Shown piece by piece: positions 7,194-15,857 of a DNA stretch of 37,011 nucleotides. Source of the stretch: Lachnospiraceae bacterium (GTDB taxonomy: Bacteria > Bacillota > Clostridia > Lachnospirales > Lachnospiraceae); NCBI GenBank assembly GCA_017558145.1, contig JAFYWF010000094.1, positions 1 through 37,011 of the forward strand, read 5' to 3'. Numbering within the stretch: position 1 is the stretch's first letter; the number at the start of each line of letters is the position of its first letter. Both the position numbers and the translations under genes were made by a program. Below the pieces are notes generated by a model. It had not been told where the DNA came from and ran no database searches. It worked only from the letters and a program-made list of their open reading frames with translations.

Positions 7194-8948
7194 ATGTTAC
7201 AAGATCGTAAAATCTGGGTAGGGACTAGTGGAGAAGAAAAAGTATATATTTACCCTAAAATGGCGAATCGTCATGGTATGATTGCAGGAGCTACAGGTAC
7301 TGGTAAAACAGTTACTTTAAAAGTTTTAGCTGAATCCTTCAGTAGTCTTGGTGTGCCGGTATTTTTGGCAGACGTAAAAGGGGATTTGGCAGCAATGTGT
7401 CGACCAGGGGAAGAAAATAAAAATGTAAGAGAAAGAATTGAGACCATGAAATTAGACCAGTATGGATTTGATTATCAGTCTTATCCGGCTACATATTGGG
7501 ATATCTATGGAGAAAAAGGTTTGCCTCTTCGTACTACAATTTCTGAAATGGGTCCGCTTTTGTTAGGAAGAATTTTGGATTTGAACGATACTCAAAGTGA
7601 TATTTTGACAATTATTTTTAAAATTGCAGATGATGAAAAATTACTTTTATTAGATACCAAAGATTTAAAATCTATGATTCAGTATGTGTCAGAACATAGT
7701 AAAGAATATGCTATGGAATACGGTAACATGGCAAAACAAAGTTTGGCGGCTATTTTGCGTGCAGTGATTGCATTAGAATCAGAAGGTGGAGATAAATTCT
7801 TTGGAGAAACTGCTCTTAACATTACTGACTGGATGACAGCAAGTTATGAAGGTAAGGGAACAATTCAAATATTAGATTGTCAGAAGTTAATTAATAATCC
7901 AAATATGTATTCTACTTTTTTACTTTGGATGATGTCGGAATTATTTGAAACATTACCGGAAGCAGGGGATTTAGAAAAACCGAAGATGGTATTTTTCTTT
8001 GATGAAGCACATTTGTTGTTTAATAATGCATCCAAAGCTTTGCTTAATAAGATTGAGCAGGTGGTAAAATTAATTCGTTCTAAAGGTGTAGGTATTTATT
8101 TTATTACACAGAATCCAAAGGATATTCCTGAAGGAGTTATGGGACAGTTAGGTAACAAAGTGCAGCATGCGCTCCGTGCGTATACACCGGCAGAACAAAA
8201 AGCTGCGAAAGCTGCAGCGATGTCTTTTAGAGAAAATCCTGAATTTGATACTTATGAAGCTATTACAGAATTGGCAACCGGAGAAGCTCTGATTTCTGTA
8301 TTGGATGAAGATGGTATTCCGACAGTGGTACAAAGAACTATTATTTTACCACCACAGAGCCAAATGGGGGCTTTGGATGACGCCATTCGTAAAGGTGAGA
8401 TTATTAACAGTCCTCTATATGCAAAATACGTTCAAGAAGTAGATCGTGATTCTGCTTACGAAATTTTAGAGAAAAAAGTTGTTGCGGAAGCTGCCCGTGC
8501 AGAGGCTGAAAAAGCAGAAAAGGAAGCAGAAAAACAGCGATTAAAAGAGGAAGAAGAAGCTAAAAAAGCGGCAGAGAAGGAAGCGTTGGCAGCACAAAAA
8601 GCAGCAGAAAAAGCAGCAGAAAAGGAAGCAGCAGCAGCGGAGAAAGCAAGGTTAAAAGAAGAAGAGGCAGCAAGAAAAGCGGCAGAAAAAGCAGCAGCAG
8701 CGGCAGAGAAAGCACGATTAAAAGAAGAAGAAGCAGCTAAAAAAGCCGAAGAAAAAGCAGCAGCGGCAAAAGAAAAGAAAATGAAGACTGCTATAAAAAA
8801 TGTTGCAAGTTCAGCTAGTGGAACTATTGGCAGAGAAATTGGAAAAGAGATTGGTGATTCTATTGGTGGAAGCTTTGGTAAAAAAATTGGCGGTAACATA
8901 GGAGCTTCCTTGGGAAGAGGTATCTTAAGTACTTTATTTAAAGGTTAA
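7194..8948 (+). CDS. HerA-like ATPase (DUF853/YjgR family) with KEA-rich coiled coil
   Basis: A 584-residue HerA/FtsK-superfamily ATPase of the DUF853 (YjgR) type. Walker A is GATGTGKT (residues 32-39) and Walker B is VFFFDEAHLLF (about residue 267). The family segments QNPKDIPEGVMGQLGNK and ITDWM are present. About residues 421-535 form a highly charged Lys-Glu-Ala coiled coil with two near-identical repeats of about 65 bases, and the last 45 residues are glycine-rich with a GxxIG rhythm (IGREIGKEIGDSIGG). The ATPase core matches the whole E. coli protein; the tail is long. ATG 7194 has GAGGAGG upstream. No NurA partner is adjacent, so a classic HerA-NurA resection pair is unlikely. Monocistronic, ending at a terminator. 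Confidence 0.88.
   Translation: MLQDRKIWVGTSGEEKVYIYPKMANRHGMIAGATGTGKTVTLKVLAESFSSLGVPVFLADVKGDLAAMCRPGEENKNVRERIETMKLDQYGFDYQSYPATYWDIYGEKGLPLRTTISEMGPLLLGRILDLNDTQSDILTIIFKIADDEKLLLLDTKDLKSMIQYVSEHSKEYAMEYGNMAKQSLAAILRAVIALESEGGDKFFGETALNITDWMTASYEGKGTIQILDCQKLINNPNMYSTFLLWMMSELFETLPEAGDLEKPKMVFFFDEAHLLFNNASKALLNKIEQVVKLIRSKGVGIYFITQNPKDIPEGVMGQLGNKVQHALRAYTPAEQKAAKAAAMSFRENPEFDTYEAITELATGEALISVLDEDGIPTVVQRTIILPPQSQMGALDDAIRKGEIINSPLYAKYVQEVDRDSAYEILEKKVVAEAARAEAEKAEKEAEKQRLKEEEEAKKAAEKEALAAQKAAEKAAEKEAAAAEKARLKEEEAARKAAEKAAAAAEKARLKEEEAAKKAEEKAAAAKEKKMKTAIKNVASSASGTIGREIGKEIGDSIGGSFGKKIGGNIGASLGRGILSTLFKG
8628..8756 (+). repeat. Two tandem ~65-bp imperfect repeats in the coiled-coil coding part
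   Basis: The DNA coding for AAAAEKARLKEEEAARKAAEK is followed directly by a near copy coding for AAAAAEKARLKEEEAAKKAEE. The unit length is a multiple of three or nearly so, so copy changes would alter coil length while keeping frame. Confidence 0.75.
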
Positions 8949-8999
8949 TGAAAATAAGAGTAGTATTATTTTCAAATTGCAGGTGATTATAAAAAAATT

Positions 9000-9037
9000 A
9001 AGGTCATTATCTGTTCATAGATGATGGCCTTGTTTTT
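9000..9037 (+). terminator. Terminator after the HerA-like gene
   Basis: A 12-bp stem (9000-9011 with 9020-9031, two G-T pairs), an 8-base loop, then G and five T. It lies about 50 bases after the stop codon. Confidence 0.85.
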
Positions 9038-9159
9038 ATCATATAGGAAAGTTCTTCCTATATGATAAAAATACTCCGTGAGGATGCACACGCGCAAAGC
9101 AGTGGTAAATGTCGCTTTGCGACGCTTCGGCGGCGCAGAATACGCGTTTACGCGTATTC
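9033..9159. repeat. Mosaic of three palindromes, GC-richer than surroundings
   Basis: Three consecutive hairpins are visible: a perfect 17-bp stem with 5-base loop (9033-9049/9055-9071, built on ATCATATAGGAA); CGCAAAGC/GCTTTGCG (9093-9100/9114-9121); and GAATACGCG-TTTA-CGCGTATTC (9138-9159). Between them lies a GC-rich stretch (CGACGCTTCGGCGGCG). No gene fits. The layout suggests a dispersed intergenic palindromic repeat; copy number in the genome is not visible here. A related-looking cluster is at 35476-35519. Bases 9160-9278 hold nothing else I can name except the ribosome site of the next gene. Confidence 0.7.
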
Positions 9160-9278
9160 TTTCTTATATTGGTAATTATAAAAAGAATATAAATCAACTG
9201 TAATCAATGAAAAATATTATGAAATATGGTATTATCATAAAAGATTTGTCAAAGTAGAAGCAAAAAAGAGAGGTCTTT

Positions 9279-9980
9279 ATGTCTTATATCGAATTTAAAA
9301 AAGTTGCGAAAGAATATATTTCAGGAGAAACTAAGATTCGAGCATTAAATGATGCCAGTTTCTCTGTAGAAAAAGGAGAGTTAGCTGTAATTTTAGGTTC
9401 TTCCGGTGCAGGAAAAACTACAGCTTTAAATATATTAGGAGGAATGGATACTCCTACTTCCGGTGCGGTTTGGGTAGATGGAAAAAATATAGCAAAATAT
9501 AAAAAGAAACAACTGACCGGATATCGTAGAACAGATATTGGATTTGTGTTTCAGTTTTATAATTTGGTTCCCAATTTAACTGCATTAGAAAATGTGGAAT
9601 TAGCAGCTCAGGTATGTAAAAATTCATTAGATGCCGGAAAAACCTTAGAAAAAGTTGGTTTAGGAGAAAGAAAAGGAAATTTTCCATCTCAATTATCGGG
9701 GGGAGAACAGCAACGTGTAGCCATAGCCAGGGCTTTAGCGAAAAATCCAAAGTTGTTATTATGTGATGAACCAACAGGAGCGTTGGATTATAATACCGGA
9801 AAACAAATTTTACAATTATTACAGGATACTTGTAGAAAAGAGAATATTACAGTTCTTTTAATTACCCATAATTCGGCCTTGGCGCCTATGGCGGATCGTT
9901 TGATTCGTTTCAAAAGTGGAAAAGTGGTTGAAATTACAGAAAATCCTAATCCAATTCCAATTGCAGACATTGAGTGGTAG
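9279..9980 (+). CDS. ABC transporter ATP-binding protein (MacB/LolD type)
   Basis: A 233-residue ATPase that pairs with the large permease downstream. Walker A GSSGAGKT is about residues 39-46; the Q-loop is in [17 protein letters not shown]; the signature is [15 protein letters not shown]; Walker B is [12 protein letters not shown]; and the H-loop is LITHN. This is the MacB/LolD/FtsE subfamily, which works with FtsX-like permeases on lipids, peptides or cell-wall processes rather than by classic alternating access. ATG 9279 follows AGAGAGG. The gap to the permease is 97 bases and holds a start-stop site (10012-10028). Likely one operon. Confidence 0.93.
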   Translation: MSYIEFKKVAKEYISGETKIRALNDASFSVEKGELAVILGSSGAGKTTALNILGGMDTPTSGAVWVDGKNIAKYKKKQLTGYRRTDIGFVFQFYNLVPNLTALENVELAAQVCKNSLDAGKTLEKVGLGERKGNFPSQLSGGEQQRVAIARALAKNPKLLLCDEPTGALDYNTGKQILQLLQDTCRKENITVLLITHNSALAPMADRLIRFKSGKVVEITENPNPIPIADIEW

Positions 9981-10011
9981 TAAAAAGAGTTACAAATCTA
10001 AAATAAAAAAT

Positions 10012-10028
10012 GGAGGATATTGATGTAA
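10012..10028 (+). promoter_or_regulatory. Strong ribosome site with immediate ATG-TAA
   Basis: GGAGG (10012-10016) is followed at ideal distance by ATG (10023-10025) and directly by TAA (10026-10028), a start-stop codon pair. It lies 49 bases before the permease start, whose own ribosome site (AAGAAGGCG) is weaker. It may tune ribosome loading on the permease or may be a remnant. Confidence 0.4.
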
Positions 10029-10077
10029 TTATAAAATATCTTTCATTATCAAGAAATAATAAAGAAGGCGTAAAAGT

Positions 10078-13000
10078 ATGAAAAAAGCATCTACGAAGGA
10101 TATTCTTCGTACGGTATGGAAAGAGAAAAAAAGATTTATATCCATCATGATGATTACAGTATTAGGGGTTACCATGATGACGGGAATTGAAGCAGGATGC
10201 CGTGACTTGAAGTTATCTGCCGATCGCTTTTATGATTCTCAAAAATTATTCGACATTAGTGTTATGTCAACTTTGGGATTGACGGATGATGACGTGGCAA
10301 TCATCCAAGCCATGGATGGTGTGGATAAAGCCGAGGGTAGTTTTTCGGAAGTGGTTCATACCAAAAATAAAGACGTGAATAAAACAGCTGAAGTGAAAAT
10401 TTACCAAGCTGGTGGGCTGAATGTTCCTTATATTGTAGAGGGGAGATTGCCAGCAACAAAGGATGAAATTGTTGTCAGTGAGATTTATTTAAAAGAAACA
10501 GGAAAAGAAATTGGGGATATGCTTGTCATCGAGGAAATCCTAGAAGAAGACGAGGATATGAGTGAGAACACAGAGGACGGTTTGGGTATAGACAGGGACA
10601 AGAATGAGGAAAAAGAAGAGGATATTGAAACTAAGAATGCGGATTCTGATTCTACAGATGAAATAGATATCAATATGGATAGTGAAGTGGAGTTAGAAGA
10701 GGAGGAAACACCAAATTTCCCAAATACGGAATTTATGATTGTAGGTACCATAATTGATGTTATGGATATTAACAATGCAGAAGGTTCTGCATCATTCCGT
10801 GCAACACCTAATGCGGACTATACTTTTTTTGTGATTCCTGATGCAGTGGAAAGTGAAGTTTATACAGCTGTGTATCTTTCTTTGGAAGGAAGTGAAGAAT
10901 TACTCTGCTATTCTGAGGAATATGAAGCAAAAGTAGTGGCATTTACGGAACGTATTGAAAAAGAAATCATGGAACAAAGAGAACTTGCCCGTTATCAGGA
11001 GATTACAGAAGAAGCGTATCAAAAAATATCTGAAAAAGAAGAAGAAATGTATGATACATTTGCAGATATTGAGCAGGAATTTGCGCTTGCCTGGGAAGAA
11101 ATTCGTGATGGATGGGAAGAGTTGTTAGATGGAAAGCAGGAGTTAACAGAAAAAGAACAGGAAGCAAAGGAAGAAATTGCAGATGCAAGAAAAGAATTAG
11201 AAGATGCATTTAAGCAGTTAAACGAAGCATGGGGAGAATTGAATGAGGCAGAAGGACAGTTGAATGCCGGAGCTGCCAGTTTGGAAGAAGCTAAAGAACA
11301 GCTTCGTGAAAAAGAAAAAGAAGCCTTAAAGCAGTTAGAGGATGCGGAAAAGTTATTAGAAAATAAAATAATTCAAAATCATGAGACGGTAGAGGAATTA
11401 GAAGAAAAATTTTTACAAGTGAAGACATTGTTTGCAGATAGTTGGGAAGATGCGGATTTAGATAGTAATTTTAGTGCAGACGGAAGCCTTATAAATCCTA
11501 TTTCAACAAAAATAGAACCGGCATGGAATGATTATGTAGGTGCTGCTATGCAGGTCATTGCTCCGTTGATAGTAGAGCAGATGAATGCGGGAAACTCTCA
11601 AGTGGAAACAAATATGATGTCAATAATACAAGAAAGATTAGAAAATGATTCCACTGTAAGTATGATGAGGGGGAATTTGTCGGCGGTATTAATCAGCAAT
11701 ATTCAGGCAGCTATTACTAATTTAACTGCTCAGAAAAGCTTCCTGGAAAATAAAAAGACAGAAGCAAATGACGCAATTGCAAATTTGCAGTTACAGAATC
11801 CAACAGATACAGAGCAAATTGCAATATTGCAAAGTATGGTATTGTCTTTAGAAGAACAAATGCAAGAAATAGAACAGCAAATAATATTATATGAAGCAGC
11901 TAAAAATAATTCTACCTTAGAGTTACAAGAATTTTTAATGAATCATATTTCGTTGGCAACTTATATTGCTACAGCAAATGCTACAGCAAAAGTTTTAGAG
12001 GGTGCGAAAGCTGAGTTTAAGAATCAAAAAGAATATGCACTATCTCAGATTGAAAGTGGCTGGGATCAGATGCGAAATGCAGAGCGTGAATTGGAAGAAG
12101 CAAGAGATCAATTGTCTGCCGGTAGAGGACAGGTCATTGATAATTATGAAAAGTGGAAAGATGGTGTAAAAGAGTTAGAGGAAAGTGAACAGGAAGCATT
12201 GCTTGAAATTGCAGATGCCTGGGAAGAAATTGCAGATGGAGAACAGGAACTCATTGATGGAGAAATAGAACTAAAAGAGCATGAAGTAGAATATCAGGAC
12301 GCTAAGGTAGAGGCAGAAGAAAAAATTGCAGAAGCTAAGCAGGAAGTAGCTGATATTGATATGACAAAATGGTATGTACAGGATAGAACCTCTTTAAGTG
12401 GTTATGTCAATGTAGATAGCGATACTTCTTGCATTGAATCTTTATCTACGGTTTTTACCATTGTATTTTTTATTGTAGCAATTTTGATTAGTTTGACCAC
12501 GGTTACTCGAATGGTGGAAGAAGAACGTGGATTAATCGGAACCTATAAAGCACTAGGATTTATGGATGGAGAAATACGAAGAAAATATGTAGTATATGCT
12601 GCAGGAGCCAGTGTGTTAGGAGCCATGATAGGAGATGTAGGAGGATTTGTTATTCTGCCGGAAATCTTATTTGTTTTCTTCCGGGTTATGTATGTGCTTC
12701 CTACCTATATTTTAAAATTTGAAGTTGTAAAAGGTGCAGTGGCGGGATTACTTTTTATTATAGGTATTGTAGGAGCAGCGTTGGTAGCTTGCTATTCCGA
12801 ATTAAAACATGTACCTGCGCAGTTGATGCGACCCAAAGCTCCAAAAGAAGGTTCCAGAGTATTTTTGGAATATATAAAACCATTGTGGAAAAGAATGTCA
12901 TTTTTAAATAAAGTAACGGCGAGAAATCTTTTCCGATATAAAAAAAGAATGTTTATGACGTTGTTTGGGATTATGGGATGTACAGCATTATTGGTCTTCG

Positions 13001-14022
13001 GTCTGGCAATTAAAGATTCTGTGGATGCGCTTATGCCCTTACAGTATCAAAATGTATATGATTACGATTTATTGGCAGCAACTAGTGCAGATGACAATGA
13101 TAAGTTAATTGCATATGTGGAAGCAAAAGAAGAAATTACTGAATTTTTGAATATACAAGTAGATACTGTTAAATTAAAAAATGACAATAAGCAATCAGAA
13201 AAAGTACAGATTATGGTGTTCCCTGAGGAAGCTGATATTAGTAAATATTTCTCCTTAAAAAATGAAAATTTAGAACCTATTGTTATAGGAAACACCGGAA
13301 TTTATTTAACAGAAAATGCATCTCGTATTTTGGGTTTAAAAGTCGGAGATACTGCATATATTCAAAAACTAGATTTGACACAAGAGCAGGTACAGATTAC
13401 TTCGCTTGTGAAAAATTATTTGGGAAATAATATTTATATGTCACAAGCTGCTTATGAGGAAGTGTTTGGAACATATGAACCAAATGGAATCTTGGCGAAT
13501 CTGGATGACAGTTGCACAGATCAGATTGGGTTTTCAGAAAATTTAGCAAGTGAAGATTGGATTTTATCTTCTGTCAGTACACAAGAATTAAAAGAGACTT
13601 TTGCACAGGCATTTACATTAATCAATCTAGTAGTTTATGTAGTGTTAGTATTAGCAGCGTGTTTAGCTTTTGTGGTATTGTTTACATTAGCTTCTATCAA
13701 TATATCAGAGAGAGAGCGAGAATTAGCAACCATTAAAGTATTAGGATTTTATGACAAAGAAGTTCATGCTTATGTAAATAAAGAAACGATTATACTCACA
13801 ATGATGGGAATTTTAATTGGTCTGCCGGTAGGTGCTTTCTTAAGTTCATTGTTAACAGATATCCTGAATATGCCATCCATTTATTTTGCTATTACAATTT
13901 ATAGCAGAAGTTATTGGATTGCATCAGGAATTGCCTTGGGATTTGCTTTTATTGTACAATTTTTGACAGACAGAAGTTTAGATGTAATTGATCCGGTAGA
14001 AGCGTTGAAGAGTGTGGAATAA
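10078..14022 (+). CDS. FtsX-family ABC permease with very long extracellular coiled coil
   Basis: A 1314-residue permease partner of the ATPase upstream. Membrane segments are about residues 20-41, 791-813, 843-875, 886-908, 959-980, 1178-1207, 1237-1261 and 1279-1300. The two FtsX domains are the 790-910 and 1178-1300 groups, each ending in the usual conserved GF.. and LKxLG-type motifs (YKALGFMD, IKVLGFYD). Between the first helix and the first FtsX domain lie about 750 extracellular residues. This part has an acidic, low-complexity stretch (about 158-218, rich in D and E) and long Glu-Lys-rich coiled coils (about 285-460 and 665-760). Such fusions in Firmicutes are poorly characterised; substrate unknown. 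The coil could act as a mechanical arm reaching into the wall. No regulator or two-component system is adjacent. Confidence 0.9.
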   Translation: MKKASTKDILRTVWKEKKRFISIMMITVLGVTMMTGIEAGCRDLKLSADRFYDSQKLFDISVMSTLGLTDDDVAIIQAMDGVDKAEGSFSEVVHTKNKDVNKTAEVKIYQAGGLNVPYIVEGRLPATKDEIVVSEIYLKETGKEIGDMLVIEEILEEDEDMSENTEDGLGIDRDKNEEKEEDIETKNADSDSTDEIDINMDSEVELEEEETPNFPNTEFMIVGTIIDVMDINNAEGSASFRATPNADYTFFVIPDAVESEVYTAVYLSLEGSEELLCYSEEYEAKVVAFTERIEKEIMEQRELARYQEITEEAYQKISEKEEEMYDTFADIEQEFALAWEEIRDGWEELLDGKQELTEKEQEAKEEIADARKELEDAFKQLNEAWGELNEAEGQLNAGAASLEEAKEQLREKEKEALKQLEDAEKLLENKIIQNHETVEELEEKFLQVKTLFADSWEDADLDSNFSADGSLINPISTKIEPAWNDYVGAAMQVIAPLIVEQMNAGNSQVETNMMSIIQERLENDSTVSMMRGNLSAVLISNIQAAITNLTAQKSFLENKKTEANDAIANLQLQNPTDTEQIAILQSMVLSLEEQMQEIEQQIILYEAAKNNSTLELQEFLMNHISLATYIATANATAKVLEGAKAEFKNQKEYALSQIESGWDQMRNAERELEEARDQLSAGRGQVIDNYEKWKDGVKELEESEQEALLEIADAWEEIADGEQELIDGEIELKEHEVEYQDAKVEAEEKIAEAKQEVADIDMTKWYVQDRTSLSGYVNVDSDTSCIESLSTVFTIVFFIVAILISLTTVTRMVEEERGLIGTYKALGFMDGEIRRKYVVYAAGASVLGAMIGDVGGFVILPEILFVFFRVMYVLPTYILKFEVVKGAVAGLLFIIGIVGAALVACYSELKHVPAQLMRPKAPKEGSRVFLEYIKPLWKRMSFLNKVTARNLFRYKKRMFMTLFGIMGCTALLVFGLAIKDSVDALMPLQYQNVYDYDLLAATSADDNDKLIAYVEAKEEITEFLNIQVDTVKLKNDNKQSEKVQIMVFPEEADISKYFSLKNENLEPIVIGNTGIYLTENASRILGLKVGDTAYIQKLDLTQEQVQITSLVKNYLGNNIYMSQAAYEEVFGTYEPNGILANLDDSCTDQIGFSENLASEDWILSSVSTQELKETFAQAFTLINLVVYVVLVLAACLAFVVLFTLASINISERERELATIKVLGFYDKEVHAYVNKETIILTMMGILIGLPVGAFLSSLLTDILNMPSIYFAITIYSRSYWIASGIALGFAFIVQFLTDRSLDVIDPVEALKSVE

Positions 14023-14032
14023 TATATAGAAA

Positions 14033-14061
14033 AAAAGCTCACGTTACAATCGTGAGCTTTT
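14033..14061. terminator. Bidirectional terminator between permease and glnA
   Basis: AAAAGCTCACG (14033-14043) and CGTGAGCTTTT (14051-14061) form an 11-bp stem with a 7-base loop and A/T tracts on both sides; it can serve both convergent genes. Confidence 0.9.
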
Positions 14062-14070
14062 ATACATATC

Positions 14071-15495
14071 TTAGGCGTTAAAGTATCTGTCAAATTCTGC
14101 CGGATGAGGAATTTTTGCCATTTCGGCACATTCTTTTCTCTTAACAGCGATAAAGTTTTTGATTAAGCGTTCCGGGAATACGCCGCCGGCAGTCAAATAA
14201 TCATGGTCAGCTTCTAAAGCATCCAGTGCAGCATCTAAGGAAGTAGGAAGACCTTTTAATTTTTTCTTTTCTTCTTCCGGAAGATGATATAAGTTCATAT
14301 CGTATGGTCCCCAGCCGTTTGCATGTGGATCAATCTTATTTTTTACACCATCTAAACCTGCCATGAGAAGAGCTGCGTAGCAAAGGTATGGGTTACATGT
14401 AGCATCCGGATTTCGAAGTTCGAAACGGCGTAATTCAGGTGTTTTTGCATAAGCAGGAATACGGATAACCGCACTTCTGTTAGAAGTTGCATAACCTACT
14501 GTTACAGGCGCTTCAAAACCAGGTACTAAACGTTTGAATGAGTTTGTACTTGGATTAGTAAGTGCACATAAAGAACTAATATGTTTTAATAAACCGCCCA
14601 TGAAGTAGTGAGCTGTTTCACTTAGATGAGAATATCCATTGTCATCAGAGAAAACAGGCTGTCCATCTTTTAAGAGAAGCATGTGAACATGCATACCATT
14701 TCCGGCTTCGTTGTAAACGGGTTTTGGCATGAAGGTTGCAACTTTACCATATTTTAAAGCTGTGTTATGAATAATATATTTAATCATCATAGTAGCGTCT
14801 GCCATTTTGGACATCTGACCTAACATTGGTTCGATTTCAAACTGTCCTGCAGCACCAACTTCAGGATGGTGGTATTTAATTGGAATACCTGCTTTTTCCA
14901 TTTCAAGACACATTTCAGAACGACATTCATAGCTGCGGTCAAAAGGTTTGGCTACGTGGTATCCTTTTTGATGAGCAACAACATTTCCCTGTCCTTCTAC
15001 ACCACTGTTCCAGTATGCCTGATTTACGTCAATATCAACGCCGATACTGTTAGGCTGAACATTCCAACCAACACTATCGAATAAATGGAATTCAAATTCT
15101 GGTAAGATAAGCATGGTATCTGCAATTCCACTGTCTTTCATGTACTGTTCTGCAGCATGTACAATGTTTCTTGGGTACTGATCTAAAGGACGATTTTCAG
15201 GATAGTCAATAATCATGGCATTTCCTGTAATGGATAAAGTTGGAATTTCACAGAAAGGATCAACAATAGCAGTATCTAAATCTGGGATAAAAACCATATC
15301 ACTTTTTTCTACTACAGCATATCCATAATTAGATGCGTCAAATCCGATACCATCTTTTAAAGTATCTTCGTTAAATTGGGCAGCAGGAATAGTAACGTGA
15401 CGATACTGTCCGTTGATATCTACAATTTTAAAGTCAATCATTTTGATGTCATGTTCTTGGATAAGTGCCATAACATCTTGGGCGGTTCTTGCCAT
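14071..15495 (-). CDS. glnA: Glutamine synthetase, type I
   Basis: ATP-dependent glutamine synthetase of 474 residues. Active-site motifs are visible: LPEFEFHLFD (metal Glu), NEAGNGMHVHMLL, NRSAVIRIP (ATP and phosphate binding) and RNPDATCNPYL. The C-terminal part reads MNLYHLPEEE followed by LTAGGVFPERLI and PHPAEFDRYF, much like the E. coli-type (GSI-beta) enzyme; the Tyr of NLYHLP sits where E. coli GlnA is adenylylated. B. subtilis-type GSI-alpha lacks this. Whether adenylylation occurs cannot be told. ATG 15495 has GGAGG eight to nine bases upstream. The leader carries a terminator hairpin (15550-15578), pointing to attenuation or antitermination. It is divergent from guaA. Confidence 0.96.
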   Translation of the reverse strand: MARTAQDVMALIQEHDIKMIDFKIVDINGQYRHVTIPAAQFNEDTLKDGIGFDASNYGYAVVEKSDMVFIPDLDTAIVDPFCEIPTLSITGNAMIIDYPENRPLDQYPRNIVHAAEQYMKDSGIADTMLILPEFEFHLFDSVGWNVQPNSIGVDIDVNQAYWNSGVEGQGNVVAHQKGYHVAKPFDRSYECRSEMCLEMEKAGIPIKYHHPEVGAAGQFEIEPMLGQMSKMADATMMIKYIIHNTALKYGKVATFMPKPVYNEAGNGMHVHMLLLKDGQPVFSDDNGYSHLSETAHYFMGGLLKHISSLCALTNPSTNSFKRLVPGFEAPVTVGYATSNRSAVIRIPAYAKTPELRRFELRNPDATCNPYLCYAALLMAGLDGVKNKIDPHANGWGPYDMNLYHLPEEEKKKLKGLPTSLDAALDALEADHDYLTAGGVFPERLIKNFIAVKRKECAEMAKIPHPAEFDRYFNA

Positions 15496-15549
15496 TTTTT
15501 ATACCTCCGAATTCTAGATAAATTAAGAGAGATTATGTGATTTACAAAA

Positions 15550-15578
15550 AATCCGGTTGTTAAAACAGAGACCGGATT
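15550..15578 (-). promoter_or_regulatory. Leader terminator (attenuator) upstream of glnA
   Basis: Read on the minus strand, AATCCGGT and ACCGGATT form an 8-bp stem with a 13-base loop, followed by TTTTTG, 55 bases before the glnA start and downstream of its promoter. A premature terminator here implies that glnA expression depends on antitermination. A second perfect hairpin (GTAATC-N4-GATTAC, 15605-15620) lies just upstream. Two hairpins with the second forming a terminator is the plan of ANTAR-protein targets, but the hexaloop consensus is not clear, so the regulator is open. Confidence 0.65.
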
Positions 15579-15640
15579 AAGTTTGTTTTCAGCATACTCC
15601 TTTGGTAATCGTTAGATTACTTTTATCATTTTATATTTAC

Positions 15641-15669
15641 AGAATAATAGAAATAAGTAATGTATGCAA
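15641..15669 (-). promoter_or_regulatory. glnA promoter
   Basis: Minus strand TTGCAT (15669-15664), 17-base spacer, TATTCT (15646-15641). It predicts a leader of about 140 bases containing both hairpins. Confidence 0.6.
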
Positions 15670-15714
15670 CTTAAAAAAAGTAAGAAATTAACAAAAAAAT
15701 TGTGTCAAAAAATA

Positions 15715-15743
15715 TTGCAAGTGAATTTACGGAAGTATATAAT
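15715..15743 (+). promoter_or_regulatory. guaA promoter
   Basis: TTGCAA (15715-15720), 17-base spacer, TATAAT (15738-15743), giving a leader of about 105 bases before guaA. I saw no convincing guanine riboswitch fold in it. Confidence 0.7.
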
Positions 15744-15857
15744 AAAAAAATCTTAAAAAAGATAAAGTAATAGTAATGAAAAAACTTTTCAAAGTACTTT
15801 ATTTGTAATAAAATATATGGGTAGAGTTTTTTGAAACATTTTAAAGGAGATAAACAG

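Noticed and set aside
8456..8899. Long open frame on the minus strand opposite the HerA-like coil
   Set aside because: It is an alanine-, serine- and phenylalanine-rich mirror of the KEA coiled coil with no ribosome site; the composition alone keeps the frame open.
7194..8948. HerA-like ATPase as part of a HerA-based defence system
   Set aside because: No SIR2, DUF4297 or NurA partner is next to it and it ends at its own terminator within core genes; DUF853 proteins are common in core chromosomes.
9033..9159. CRISPR array
   Set aside because: The repeats are unlike each other and not regularly spaced; no cas genes are present anywhere in the window.
15567..15599. Possible 11-residue leader peptide in the glnA leader (AAAGGAG then ATGCTG)
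   Set aside because: The ribosome site is only one base from the ATG, too close for efficient initiation, and the peptide shows no run of Gln or other telling codons.
15744..15857. Guanine riboswitch before guaA
   Set aside because: I looked for the conserved purine-riboswitch core (UAUA..., three-way junction) and saw only A-rich leader sequence.
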